A DNA stretch of 51,881 bases from Caulobacter vibrioides (GTDB lineage Bacteria > Pseudomonadota > Alphaproteobacteria > Caulobacterales > Caulobacteraceae): contig LNIY01000086.1 in NCBI GenBank assembly GCA_001449105.1, positions 1-51,881 of the forward strand. The letters run 5' to 3'. The position numbers and the translations under genes were made by a program. The notes under the pieces are model-generated. The model did not search any database and was not told the DNA's origin. It saw only the letters and a program-made list of their open reading frames with translations. Of this stretch, positions 42,948 through 51,881 are shown piece after piece. The first letter of the stretch is position 1. Every line of letters begins with the position of its first letter.

Positions 42948-43886
42948 ATGAAGCCCGATGTCCTGCAGCTCAAGGCCCTGTCCCCGCAACTCGAAGCCGG
43001 GCTGGAGGCGGCCTACACGGTCCATCGCCCCTATCGCGCCGCCGATCCGGAGGCGCTGATCGGCGAGGTCGCCTCGAAGATCCGGGCCGTGGTCACCGGC
43101 GGCGACCTGGGCGTGCCCACCGAGCTGTGGGATCGCCTGCCGGCGCTGGAGACCGTAGCCGTGCACGGCGTCGGCCTCGATAAGGTGGATCTCGATCTCG
43201 CCGCCGCGCGCGGGATCGCCGTAACCACGACGCCGGGCGTGCTGACCCAGGACGTGGCCGAACTGGCCATCGGGCTGTGGCTGTCGCTGTCGCGCCGGCT
43301 GGTGAGCGCCGACCGCTACGTACGCGAGGGCCGATGGCCCAAGGGTGAGCGCCTGCCCCTGGCGTGGCGGGCCTCGGGGCGCAAGGTCGGGATCCTGGGC
43401 CTTGGCCAGATCGGCAAAGCGATCGCGGCGATGGCGACGCCGTTCGCGGCGAGCATCGCCTATCACAGCCGCCGGCCGGTCGAGGGCGTCCCGTACGCCT
43501 ACCACGCCAGCCCGCTGGCGCTCGCCAAGGCGGTCGACGTACTGTTCCTGGTCACGCCCGGCGACGCGGGCACCCCGCCCCTGATCGATGCCGCCGTGCT
43601 GAAGGCGCTGGGCGAGGACGGCCTGCTGATCAACGTCGCGCGGGGCTCGGTGGTCGACGAGGCGGCCCTGGTGGCGGCGCTGGCGGACGGGACCATCGCT
43701 GGAGCGGGGCTGGACGTGTTTGAGGACGAGCCGAACGTGCCGCAGGCGCTTCTGGCGATGGAGAATGTCGTGCTGCAACCCCACCGCGGCAGCGCGACGG
43801 TCGAGGCCCGCAGCGCGATGGCGGCGTTGGTGCTGGAGAATTTGGAGAAGCATTTCACCACCACGCACTCGTCATCCCGGCCGTAG
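42948..43886 (+). CDS. D-isomer-specific 2-hydroxyacid dehydrogenase
   Basis: 312 residues. GRKVGILGLGQIGKAIAAMA is the NAD(P) motif; the catalytic Arg is in LINVARGSVVDEAALV, the Glu in LDVFEDEPNVP, and the His in VVLQPHRGSATVEAR. It is most like glyoxylate/hydroxypyruvate reductases. GGAG lies 7 nt before the ATG. The final residues (THSSSRP) and the TAG come from the first 17 bp of the palindromic element at 43870, so the element has replaced the original end of this gene. Confidence 0.93.
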   Translation: MKPDVLQLKALSPQLEAGLEAAYTVHRPYRAADPEALIGEVASKIRAVVTGGDLGVPTELWDRLPALETVAVHGVGLDKVDLDLAAARGIAVTTTPGVLTQDVAELAIGLWLSLSRRLVSADRYVREGRWPKGERLPLAWRASGRKVGILGLGQIGKAIAAMATPFAASIAYHSRRPVEGVPYAYHASPLALAKAVDVLFLVTPGDAGTPPLIDAAVLKALGEDGLLINVARGSVVDEAALVAALADGTIAGAGLDVFEDEPNVPQALLAMENVVLQPHRGSATVEARSAMAALVLENLEKHFTTTHSSSRP

Positions 43887-44009
43887 CGAAGCGGAGAGCC
43901 GGGACCCAGGGGACTGGGCGTCGCGGATGGGTTTGTCACCCAGCGTTGGCCAGCACATTGCGGCGCCCCCTGGGTCCCGGATAAGCGCTGCGCGCTTTCC
44001 GGGATGACG
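43870..44009 (+). repeat. Dispersed palindromic intergenic element, copy 3
   Basis: Same orientation and ends as 4856-4996: CGTCATCCCGG, GCGGAGAGCCGGGACCCAGG, then CCTGGGTCCCGGATAA and CCGGGATGACG. It starts inside the 2-hydroxyacid dehydrogenase gene and ends 21 bp before the stop of the convergent pdxY gene. The stop codon TAG of the former is at 43884-43886. Confidence 0.92.
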
Positions 44010-44030
44010 AACGGGGGGCGATCGAGCCCC

Positions 44031-44885
44031 CTAGGCCAGCCGCTCTATCCGCACGGTCGGCGAGGTCTGCTTGATGCGTGCGGCCATGGCCACGATCGGC
44101 AGTTCGGGGGCGTTCCAGATGTTGGCGGCGGTGACGGTTTCGGCCACGCCGCCGACGGCGCGGGCCAGGCCGTAGGACAGGGTCTGACCCTCGAGGATCG
44201 AGGCGGCGAACAGGGCCGTCAGCAGGTCGCCGGTGCCGCTGGGCGAGCGCTCGGCCTTGGCGTGGGCGGCCAGCCAGGCCTCCTTGCGGTCGGCGTAGAC
44301 GACGCCGATCTCGTTTCCGCGCTGCACCGACGAGACCAGCACCGGCTTGTTCAGCAGGCGGGCGGCGCGCACGGCCCCGGCCGGATCGCGCACCTCCGCG
44401 CCGGTCAGGCGCTGCAGCTCCCAGGCGTTGGGGGTGACGAAGTCGGCGCGCGGGATCAGGTCGGCGGCGATGGCGTCGGCCACCTCGGCCGGCACGTAGA
44501 GGCCCTTGCCGGCGTCGCCCATGGTCGGATCGACGATGACGGTCGGCTTGCGGCCCGAGGACCCGTCGCGCGGTGCGGCCCGCACGGCGTCGATGGCCCG
44601 GGCGGCCGCGCGCACCTGGGCGGCGCTGGCGAAATAGCCGGTGATGACCAGGTCGGTCAGGCCGAACAGGCCGTTGGCCTCCAGCCCGTCGAGCATGCCC
44701 TCGACCACCTCGATCGGCACCGGCGCGCCGCCGGGGACGCCCCAGCCGGGGTGGCGGCCGAACAGCACGGTCGGCACGACCATGGTGTCGATGCGAAACT
44801 GGGTCAGGGCCGCGGCCTGGGCGGTGGCGCCCACCTGGCTGCCGGCGACGTGGCTGGAAATGAGAAGCGCGAGCGGCATGGGCAA
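44031..44885 (-). CDS. pdxY: Pyridoxal kinase PdxY
   Basis: 284 residues, ribokinase-like fold. LALLISSHVAGSQVGATAQA, TMVVPTVLFGRHPGWG, VIVDPTMGDAGKGLYVPAEV and SPSGTGDLLTALFAASIL (with the catalytic Asp in GTGD) are the PdxK/PdxY signature. It phosphorylates pyridoxal to make PLP. Start at the ATG at 44885 (or 44879). A GCTAATCG box lies 8 nt upstream with a poor -35, and there is no Shine-Dalgarno. Confidence 0.9.
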   Translation of the reverse strand: MPMPLALLISSHVAGSQVGATAQAAALTQFRIDTMVVPTVLFGRHPGWGVPGGAPVPIEVVEGMLDGLEANGLFGLTDLVITGYFASAAQVRAAARAIDAVRAAPRDGSSGRKPTVIVDPTMGDAGKGLYVPAEVADAIAADLIPRADFVTPNAWELQRLTGAEVRDPAGAVRAARLLNKPVLVSSVQRGNEIGVVYADRKEAWLAAHAKAERSPSGTGDLLTALFAASILEGQTLSYGLARAVGGVAETVTAANIWNAPELPIVAMAARIKQTSPTVRIERLA

Positions 44886-44919
44886 AGCGATTAGCCGAGC
44901 ACGCGGAACTTGAACAGGG
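44886..44919 (-). promoter_or_regulatory. Candidate promoter of pdxY
   Basis: On the minus strand TTCAAGT, 12 bp, and GCTAATCG, then 8 nt to the ATG at 44885. The -10 box keeps GCTA; the -35 box fits at four of seven positions. Confidence 0.35.
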
Positions 44920-44967
44920 CGTCACGACGGCAAATCCGAGGCCTTCGCCCGACTGCTGTCCCCGCAA

Positions 44968-44998
44968 CAAAAAAGCCCGCTCCGAAGAGCGGGCTTTC
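44968..44998 (-). terminator. Intrinsic terminator of ahcY
   Basis: On the minus strand the stem AGCCCGCTC, loop TTCG, GAGCGGGCT is followed by TTTTTTG. It is a 9 bp stem, extended by A-T pairs, with a proper U-tract. It lies 22 bp after the ahcY stop (45020). Confidence 0.95.
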
Positions 44999-45019
44999 CC
45001 GTGAAACGCCGAAGCGCTC

Positions 45020-46411
<1,392 letters not shown>

Positions 46412-46445
46412 GGGCGGCTCCTGATCGGGGGAATGTCTTGGCCGC

Positions 46446-46474
46446 GTTATAGCGCGGGCGGCGGAGAGTGGCAA
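46446..46474 (-). promoter_or_regulatory. Housekeeping promoter of ahcY
   Basis: On the minus strand TTGCCAC (46474-46468), 14 bp, GCTATAAC (46453-46446). The -10 box matches GCTANAWC at all eight positions and the -35 box at five of seven. The transcript would start near 46440, leaving a leader of about 30 nt with an AGGAG site. Confidence 0.75.
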
Positions 46475-46477
46475 ACT

Positions 46478-46499
46478 GACATAAAGATTTCCTTATGTC
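46478..46499. promoter_or_regulatory. Operator-like palindrome next to the ahcY -35 box
   Basis: GACATAA (46478-46484) and TTATGTC (46493-46499) are perfect inverted arms; the eight bases between also contain a symmetric GA and TC, so 18 of 22 positions are symmetric. It ends 3 bp upstream of the -35 box. ArsR-type regulators of the SAM/SAH cycle use sites of this general size and shape, but the binding protein is not known from this window. Confidence 0.65.
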
Positions 46500-46609
46500 C
46501 GCGCGCCAACGAATTGAGCAGAAAGCAATACGCCTGACGGGAGAACTGGCGTGACCCTTGCGGACGACGGCGGCTCTAGTGCCAATGTGGGATGTGGGGG
46601 ACTACCGAT

Positions 46610-46714
46610 ATGCGCTCGCCGAGCCGGCCTTTCTTCAAGGCCTATGAAGTCGTGGCCATCGTGGCCTTCGTGATCGTCGCCGCCGTCGTTGGCAGCCTGA
46701 AGCTCGTCTACTGA
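46610..46714 (+). CDS. 34-residue single-span membrane peptide
   Basis: MRSPSRPFFKAYEVVAIVA continues with FVIVAAVVGSLKLVY and TGA. The basic N-terminus and a roughly 18-residue hydrophobic helix predict an inner-membrane peptide with the N-terminus in the cytoplasm. GGGGGA lies 8-13 nt upstream of the ATG. It is 59 bp before the AsmA gene on the same strand. I do not recognise a family, and the reading frame is short enough to occur by chance, but the ribosome-binding site and hydrophobic content favour a real gene. Confidence 0.55.
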   Translation: MRSPSRPFFKAYEVVAIVAFVIVAAVVGSLKLVY

Positions 46715-46773
46715 AATCACGCCCGGACGGGTGATCAGGGAACGGAACGGCGTTCGCCGCGCGTTGTAGGCGG

Positions 46774-48864
46774 ATGCCGGAAGGTTCCGTTTCGACACCG
46801 CCGCCGCCGACCAGCCCCGGGCGCAAGCCCGGGGGCCGCTGGCGCGCCCTGCCCCGATCGGCCCGCTGGGGCATCGGCGGCGCCCTGCTGATCCTGGCGG
46901 CGATCGTCGCCTTCTTCGTCTGGTTCGACTGGAACATGCTGCGCGGGCCGGTCGGCCGCTTCGCCTCGGCCCAGCTGAAGCGCGAGGTGCGGATCGACGG
47001 CGACCTGCGCGTCCACCCCTGGTCGTTCTCGCCCAAGGCCGAGGCCTACGGCCTGTTCCTCGGCCAGCCGGACTGGGCGCCCAAGACCGGCCCCCAGAGC
47101 GGCCACATGGCCAGGGTCGATCGCGTGGCTGTGCAGATCAAGCTCCTGCCCCTGCTGAAGGGCGACGTGATCCTGCCGCTGGTGGCGGTCGACCGCCCCG
47201 ACGTGCGCCTGCTGCGCGAGGCCTCGGGCCGGGCCAACTGGACCTTCGGCGACCCCAACAAGAAGCGCACCAAGCCGCTGAAGCTGCCGGCCATCCAGCA
47301 CTTCGTGATCAACGAGGGCGCCTTGCGGGTCGAGGATCGCCAGCGCGACGTGCTGTTCACCGGCACGGTCAGCTCCAACGAACACGCCAGCGGCGACGGC
47401 AAGGGCCGCTTCGTGCTGGAGGGCAAGGGCACGTACAACCGCTCGCCGTTTCTGGCCCGGGTGACCGGCGGCCCGCTGCTGAACATCTCGCCCAACCGGC
47501 CCTACCCGTTCGACGCGCAGGTCAGCGCCGGTACGACCCGGGTGAGCGCCGAGGGCTCGATCACCAAGCCGTTCGACCTGGGCCGGTTCGAGAGCGACCT
47601 GACGGTGGCCGGGACCGACCTCAACCGTCTCTACGGCCTGACCGGGCTTACCCTGCCCAACACCCCGCCCTACCGGATCAGCGGCCACCTGGTGCGCAAG
47701 GGCGGCCGGTTCGACTTCGAGAAGTTCTCGGGCCGCATCGGCGACAGCGACGTCAACGGCGACCTCTTCGTGCTGGTCGACCGCGAGCGGCCCTACCTTG
47801 AGGCCGACCTCCGTTCGAAGCGGCTCGACTTCGACGACCTGGGCAGCCTGGTCGGCGCCGCCCCGGCCACGGGTCGCGGCGAGACCGCCTCAGCCGGCCA
47901 GAAGGTCGAGGCCGGGCAGCGCGAGGCCACCGGCCGCATCCTGCCCGACGCCACCCTGCAGACCGACCGCGTGCGGGCCATGGACGCCAAGGTCACCTAC
48001 CGCGCCCTGGCGGTGAACGCGCCCAACCTGCCGCTCCAGAAGGTCCGCCTGGACCTGACCCTGGACAAGGGCGTGCTGAACATGGACCCCATCGCCTTCA
48101 CCTTCTCGCGGGGGGATCTCGCCGGGAAGGTGCGGCTGGACGCCCGGCCGAACACGCCGGTCACAGACCTCGACCTGCGCCTGTCCAACGCCAAGCTGGA
48201 AGACTTCATCCCTCTGAAGACCGCCGGCAAGCCGGCCATCGAAGGCGGCATCGTCGCGCGGGCCAAGCTGCGCGGCGTGGGCAATTCGGTGCACCGCGCC
48301 GCCGCCTCGTCGAACGGCACGGTGACCCTGGTCGCCCCCAAGGGCCAGGTGCGCCAGGCCTTCGCCGAGCTCCTGGGCGTCAACGCCTCCAAGGGCCTGC
48401 TGATGCTGCTGTCGAAGGATCCCAAGGAAACCAGCCTGCGCTGCGCGGTGGCCAGTTTCGACGTCCGGGACGGCGTCATGCGCGCCGACAAGATCATCGC
48501 CGACACCGGCGTCGTCGTGGCCAAGGGCGAGGGCACGATCAATCTGAAGACCGAGCGCCTGGACCTGCGGATCGAGGGCGACAGCAAGAAGCCCCGCCTG
48601 GTGCGCCTGTTCATTCCGATCGAGATCAAGGGACCGCTCGGCAAGCCCGATATCGACCTGCAGCCCGGCGGCGCCATCGCCCAGGGCGGGGTGGCCGCGG
48701 CGCTTGGCTCGCTGCTCACTCCCCTGGCGGCGATCCTGCCGTTCGTCACCCCCGGCCTGGAGAAGGACGCCGACTGCGCCGGCCTGGTGGCCGAGGCCCG
48801 AGGCGACGGCGTGGCTGTGCGCACCACCCAGACCACCCAGGCCAAGCCGAAGAAGGGCGAGTAG
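46774..48864 (+). CDS. AsmA-family protein
   Basis: 696 residues. A cytoplasmic Pro-rich start (GSVSTPPPPTSPGRKPGG) precedes one membrane helix at about 34-53 (GIGGALLILAAIVAFFVWFD). The AsmA N-terminal domain follows (LKREVRIDGDLRVHPWSFSP). The long beta-rich middle and the C-terminal DUF490-like end (GEGTINLKTERLDLRIEGDS, RLVRLFIPIEIKGPLGKPDI) are typical of proteins that move phospholipid or guide outer-membrane assembly. It is probably inner-membrane anchored and periplasmic. Confidence 0.9.
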   Translation: MPEGSVSTPPPPTSPGRKPGGRWRALPRSARWGIGGALLILAAIVAFFVWFDWNMLRGPVGRFASAQLKREVRIDGDLRVHPWSFSPKAEAYGLFLGQPDWAPKTGPQSGHMARVDRVAVQIKLLPLLKGDVILPLVAVDRPDVRLLREASGRANWTFGDPNKKRTKPLKLPAIQHFVINEGALRVEDRQRDVLFTGTVSSNEHASGDGKGRFVLEGKGTYNRSPFLARVTGGPLLNISPNRPYPFDAQVSAGTTRVSAEGSITKPFDLGRFESDLTVAGTDLNRLYGLTGLTLPNTPPYRISGHLVRKGGRFDFEKFSGRIGDSDVNGDLFVLVDRERPYLEADLRSKRLDFDDLGSLVGAAPATGRGETASAGQKVEAGQREATGRILPDATLQTDRVRAMDAKVTYRALAVNAPNLPLQKVRLDLTLDKGVLNMDPIAFTFSRGDLAGKVRLDARPNTPVTDLDLRLSNAKLEDFIPLKTAGKPAIEGGIVARAKLRGVGNSVHRAAASSNGTVTLVAPKGQVRQAFAELLGVNASKGLLMLLSKDPKETSLRCAVASFDVRDGVMRADKIIADTGVVVAKGEGTINLKTERLDLRIEGDSKKPRLVRLFIPIEIKGPLGKPDIDLQPGGAIAQGGVAAALGSLLTPLAAILPFVTPGLEKDADCAGLVAEARGDGVAVRTTQTTQAKPKKGE

Positions 48865-48938
48865 CGCCGCCCACCGGGGCTTTCGCCGCCGCTCGAACTC
48901 CGCCTAAGGTGGAGCTCAACGAAGTGGGGGAGGCTGAC

Positions 48939-49652
48939 ATGCGGCACTGGAAGGCGGCGGCCCTGGCGGTCGCAGCGCTGGGCTTGGCGAACGGGCCGGC
49001 GCTGGCGCAGAACGAGGACGTCTCGGAAATCGTGGTCACCGCTGCCCGGCTGACCGAGTACGACCCGGTCAAGACGCCGTATGTCTCGCTGAAGAAACGG
49101 CCCGACAACCTGATCACCGAGGTGCGGGTGGTCTGCGACACCCGTGATCTGAGCCAGCGGCGCAACGAGCTGAAGGCGACCTTGCGCAACATGATCAAGG
49201 CCGCGCCCGCCGCCGGGGTCGAGCTTGGGCTCGGCGAGGAGATCATCGGCCAGTTCGACGAGACCATGCTCGACGGCGTGATCAAGCCCGACAACCGGCC
49301 CGACACGAGCCAGGCGGTGCTGGTGGTCAAGACCCGCATCGCGCCGGGCGACACCTTCGACGCCGCCACCGGCAGGATCAAGGCCTTCGCCGACAAGACG
49401 CCCACCGTGGGGCGCACCGAGATCCTGGCGAGCGAGGACTGGAACCTGACCCTGATCGGGCCGCAAAAGCACCGGCCGCAGGTCATCGCCCTGGTCTCGG
49501 AGGACGCGCGCCGCGCCTCGACCGCCTTCGGGCCGGACTACGCCGTCTCGGTCGAGGGGCTGCAACTGCCCGTTTCCTGGTACCAGTCGGGCCCGCTGGA
49601 GCTGGCGCTCTACATCCCCTACCGGATGACCGTGGTGCCGAAGGGGCGCTGA
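48939..49652 (+). CDS. Secreted SIMPL-like protein with TonB-box-like start
   Basis: 237 residues. The signal peptide (HWKAAALAVAALGLANGP, ALAQ) ends near residue 24. Then DVSEIVVTAARLTEYDP (EIVVTA at residues 30-35) looks like the TonB box of outer-membrane receptors, but no barrel follows. Residues 50-230 look like a SIMPL/DUF541 fold: KKRPDNLITEVRVVCDTRDL, then the late PVSWYQSGPLELALYIPYRM. GGGGGAGG precedes the ATG by 5 nt. The role is unknown. Confidence 0.7.
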   Translation: MRHWKAAALAVAALGLANGPALAQNEDVSEIVVTAARLTEYDPVKTPYVSLKKRPDNLITEVRVVCDTRDLSQRRNELKATLRNMIKAAPAAGVELGLGEEIIGQFDETMLDGVIKPDNRPDTSQAVLVVKTRIAPGDTFDAATGRIKAFADKTPTVGRTEILASEDWNLTLIGPQKHRPQVIALVSEDARRASTAFGPDYAVSVEGLQLPVSWYQSGPLELALYIPYRMTVVPKGR

Positions 49653-49656
49653 GCGC

Positions 49657-51150
49657 CTACCAGAACGGCTTGAGGTCCTTCAGCTCGGCCAGGGCGGCCT
49701 TCGACCCGGCCATCAGCCTGTCGGTCGCCTCGGGCGTGGCCGACAGGGCGCCGGCGGCATAGGCGGCCTGGGGATCGCCGTCGGCCAGGGCCGCTTCGCG
49801 CGCAAGGCCCGCGCCCAGGGCATGATCGTTGAGGCCGCCCAGGGCGTCCTGCAAGTCGCGGGTCGCGGCCGACCACCGCTCCAGGCGCTTGGGATGGTCG
49901 GGGAACAGCGGGGCCAGCGCGTCGATGGCGTAGCGCAGGCCCTTGCCCCGGATGCGCAGGCGGTGGCGCTGGTGGGCGTCGAGCCGGTCCAGATCCTTTC
50001 CACGCGACAGCACGTCCTTCGACAGCGCCTTCAGCCTCCCCGCGGCGAAGGCCCTGGCGGGCGTCCCGCGATCCTCGACCCGCTCGGGATCGGCCAGCCA
50101 GTCGCCGGCCTCCAGCCAGGCGGCGATGTCCAGCGCCAGCGGACCGAAGCGGTCGGGCGAGGCGGCGTCCAGGGCGCGGGCGTAGGCGACCTGCTGGGCG
50201 TCGACCAGCGCCTTGCCCAGGGCGCCCAGGCCCTCGACCGGCTGCGGATCGGCCTCGGCGGCGGGACGCCAGGTCCCGGCGATGTAGACGTCGAGGTCGC
50301 GGGCCGGACCCAGGGCGTCGGCCAGGGCCTTCAGCGCGTCGGCAGCCGGCGTGGCGGCCAGCCTGCCGGTGACGGGACGGAACAGCTTGAGCAGGGCGCG
50401 CAGACGGCGGGCCGCGACGCGCAGGTTATGCACCGCATCGGGTCCCGGCAGGTCGGACAGGGCCTCGGCGGCGACGCACAGCCGGCCCAGCGCCGTGTTG
50501 CCCAGGGCCTGGAAGGCCTCGGCGGCGGTCATGTCGCGGGTCAGGACGGCGGCCTCGCGGCGGGCGCCGGGCGCTTCGCCCAGGGCCAGGGCGTAGCCGC
50601 GCTCGGCCTTGCTGACCAGCGACAGCCGCAGGGGCGCGTGGGCCATCAGGTCGCGGGCCAGATCGAACAGGGCGGCCGGCTGGCCGGTCTTCAGTTCAAG
50701 CTCCAGTTCGCTGACGGCGGCGCGGTCGACGCCCGCCTGCAACTCGCCGCGGTCCAGGGCCGCCTCGATTACCGCCCCGCCGTGCTCCACGAGGCGCAGC
50801 GTGCGCTCGACCTTGGCCGCGAAGACGGGGGCCAGCACGTCGCCGTTGACGATGCGGCCGGCCGGGGTCTGGTCCAGCAGATCACGGTCGGGACCGGGCC
50901 CGGTGACGGGCGCCTCCCACTCGCCGCGGGCGAAGACGCCGCCGGCCGAGGCCGATTTCAGGGTCTGCTTGCGGCCGCCGTCGCCGTCGCGCACCCGCAG
51001 GCCGAAGCCCGCCCGGCGCAGCGCATGGTCGGCGGTGTCGTAATAGGTGGCGTCCAGCCGGCGCACCGCGCCTTCCGCCCCCAGGCGGTCCAGGATCGCA
51101 TCGGAAGCCTCCGGGGCGATCAGGAACTTCAGTTCGATTTCGCGATCCAT
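49657..51150 (-). CDS. CYTH-CHAD domain protein (inorganic triphosphatase-like)
   Basis: 497 residues. The CYTH domain starts at residue 1: MDREIELKFLI holds the ExExK motif (E4, E6, K8), and YYDTADHALRRAGFGLRVRD follows. From about residue 220 the CHAD domain has NLRVAARRLRALLKLFRPV and HRLRIRGKGLRYAIDALAPL, with many His/Arg residues that bind polyphosphate. It probably hydrolyses triphosphate or acts at polyphosphate granules. Start at the ATG at 51150; the frame to 51246 would overlap bioB upstream. TATAGTC lies 5 nt before, suggesting a leaderless start. Confidence 0.9.
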   Translation of the reverse strand: MDREIELKFLIAPEASDAILDRLGAEGAVRRLDATYYDTADHALRRAGFGLRVRDGDGGRKQTLKSASAGGVFARGEWEAPVTGPGPDRDLLDQTPAGRIVNGDVLAPVFAAKVERTLRLVEHGGAVIEAALDRGELQAGVDRAAVSELELELKTGQPAALFDLARDLMAHAPLRLSLVSKAERGYALALGEAPGARREAAVLTRDMTAAEAFQALGNTALGRLCVAAEALSDLPGPDAVHNLRVAARRLRALLKLFRPVTGRLAATPAADALKALADALGPARDLDVYIAGTWRPAAEADPQPVEGLGALGKALVDAQQVAYARALDAASPDRFGPLALDIAAWLEAGDWLADPERVEDRGTPARAFAAGRLKALSKDVLSRGKDLDRLDAHQRHRLRIRGKGLRYAIDALAPLFPDHPKRLERWSAATRDLQDALGGLNDHALGAGLAREAALADGDPQAAYAAGALSATPEATDRLMAGSKAALAELKDLKPFW

Positions 51151-51257
51151 GACCTGACTATAACCACCCTGGCGGCGTTTGGCTTCCGCAACGCAACATC
51201 GTGCGGATGCGCGGCCCGTCTTGCCATTCGGATCGCCCAAGTTCAAACCTGCGCGCC

Positions 51258-51881
51258 ATGACGCCGATCAACATCTCCGCACAGCCCCGCCACGACTGGA
51301 CCCTCCAGGAGGTCGAGGCGCTGTTCGCCCTGCCGTTCATGGAGCTGGTGTTCGAGGCCGCGCGCGTGCACCGCGCCTGGTTCGACCCCTCCGAAATGCA
51401 GCTGTCGCAACTGCTGTCGGTCAAGACCGGCGGCTGCGCCGAGAACTGCGGCTACTGCAGCCAGAGCGCCCACTTCAAGACCGGCCTGAAGGCCGAGAAG
51501 CTGATGGAGCCGGCCGTGGTCATCGCCAAGGCCAAGGCCGCCCGAGACGGCGGCGCCCAGCGCTTCTGCATGGGCGCGGCCTGGCGCGAGCTGAAGGACC
51601 GCGACCTGCCCAAGCTCGCCGAGATGATCGGCGGCGTGAAGGCTCTGGGCATGGAGACCTGTGCGACCCTGGGCATGCTGACCGCCGAACAGGCCAAGCA
51701 GCTGAAGGACGCCGGCCTCGACTACTACAACCACAACCTCGACACCGGCCCGGACTACTACAAGGACGTGGTGACGACCCGCACCTACCAGGAGCGTCTC
51801 GACACCCTGGCCTATGTGCGCGACGCGGGCATGAGCACCTGCTGCGGCGGCATCGTCGGCATGGGCGAGACCCGTCGCGTG
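51258..51881 (+). CDS. bioB: Biotin synthase (partial, runs off the window)
   Basis: 208 codons are present; the frame continues past the end. SAM-radical signature [16 protein letters not shown] (CxxxCxxC) is near residues 59-70. [40 protein letters not shown] and [20 protein letters not shown] are BioB blocks. It inserts sulfur into dethiobiotin. There is no obvious Shine-Dalgarno and no BirA/BioR site that I recognise in the 107 bp to the divergent CYTH gene. Confidence 0.96.
   Translation, partial: MTPINISAQPRHDWTLQEVEALFALPFMELVFEAARVHRAWFDPSEMQLSQLLSVKTGGCAENCGYCSQSAHFKTGLKAEKLMEPAVVIAKAKAARDGGAQRFCMGAAWRELKDRDLPKLAEMIGGVKALGMETCATLGMLTAEQAKQLKDAGLDYYNHNLDTGPDYYKDVVTTRTYQERLDTLAYVRDAGMSTCCGGIVGMGETRRV

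Noticed and set aside
46412..46510. SAH or SAM riboswitch in front of ahcY
   Set aside because: The predicted leader is only about 30 nt and the upstream sequence is better explained by a promoter and a DNA palindrome.

Overview
The window is about 51.9 kb of high-GC chromosome, almost entirely coding. It most likely comes from a Caulobacteraceae member, probably Caulobacter or a close relative. This rests on the strongly GC-biased third codon positions, on gene content typical of alphaproteobacteria (463-residue AhcY, YbbN-type thioredoxin next to a LON-N protein and Trm112, DUF6065, orphan TadE/TadG-vWA protein), and on several promoters that fit the Caulobacter housekeeping pattern (TTGACGS, 10-14 bp, GCTANAWC). 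There is no tRNA, rRNA, CRISPR array, insertion sequence, integrase or prophage block that I can recognise. All genes appear intact except the two cut by the window edges.

Layout. 1-8 kb: the end of a UDP-glucose dehydrogenase fused by an ATGA overlap to a UDP-uronate epimerase, then a VOC protein divergent from a LysR regulator, an SDR oxidoreductase, a WecG/TagA/CpsF glycosyltransferase, a quinone oxidoreductase divergent from an isoaspartyl peptidase, and galE. 8-10.6 kb: a tight SRPBCC / DCC-thioredoxin-like / DUF4166 operon that meets a family 2 glycosyltransferase head to head. 10.6-13.8 kb: a leftward block SRPBCC, IscU-like, yidD, thrS, glycosyltransferase. 13.8-16.9 kb: esterase lipoprotein, DinB, and the scoAB CoA transferase. 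16.9-23 kb: a kefF/kefC-type pair, DUF6065, an acyltransferase divergent from a LacI regulator, and a 50-residue membrane peptide. 23-26.5 kb: glmM and glmS, divergently transcribed, which form adjacent steps toward UDP-GlcNAc. 26.6-34.5 kb: Tat-exported 5'-nucleotidase-like enzyme, aldo/keto reductase divergent from LysR, TadG-like vWA protein, 2OG-Fe(II) oxygenase, OmpA-like lipoprotein and a trans-editing ProXp-type protein. 34.5-40.1 kb: YbbN, LON-N, Trm112, UbiH-type hydroxylase, asd. 40.2-46.5 kb: rarD, an unknown 109-residue protein, serine hydrolase, D-2-hydroxyacid dehydrogenase, pdxY, ahcY. 46.6-51.9 kb: a 34-residue membrane peptide, AsmA, a secreted SIMPL-like protein, a CYTH-CHAD protein, and the start of bioB.

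The window is mostly housekeeping and envelope/polysaccharide metabolism, and I do not see a clear-cut new system such as a defence island or biosynthetic cluster. The non-obvious content is in the gaps and in domain architecture: three copies of a ~140 bp palindromic element (one provides the stop codon of the upstream gene), further composite hairpin elements, several promoters whose -10 box sits 6-8 nt before the start codon and so predict leaderless mRNAs, a well-formed operator/promoter for ahcY, palindromes in front of a 2OG oxygenase, asd and a LacI gene, a TadG protein whose vWA domain carries two inserted beta modules, and a small secreted protein that begins with a TonB-box-like motif.
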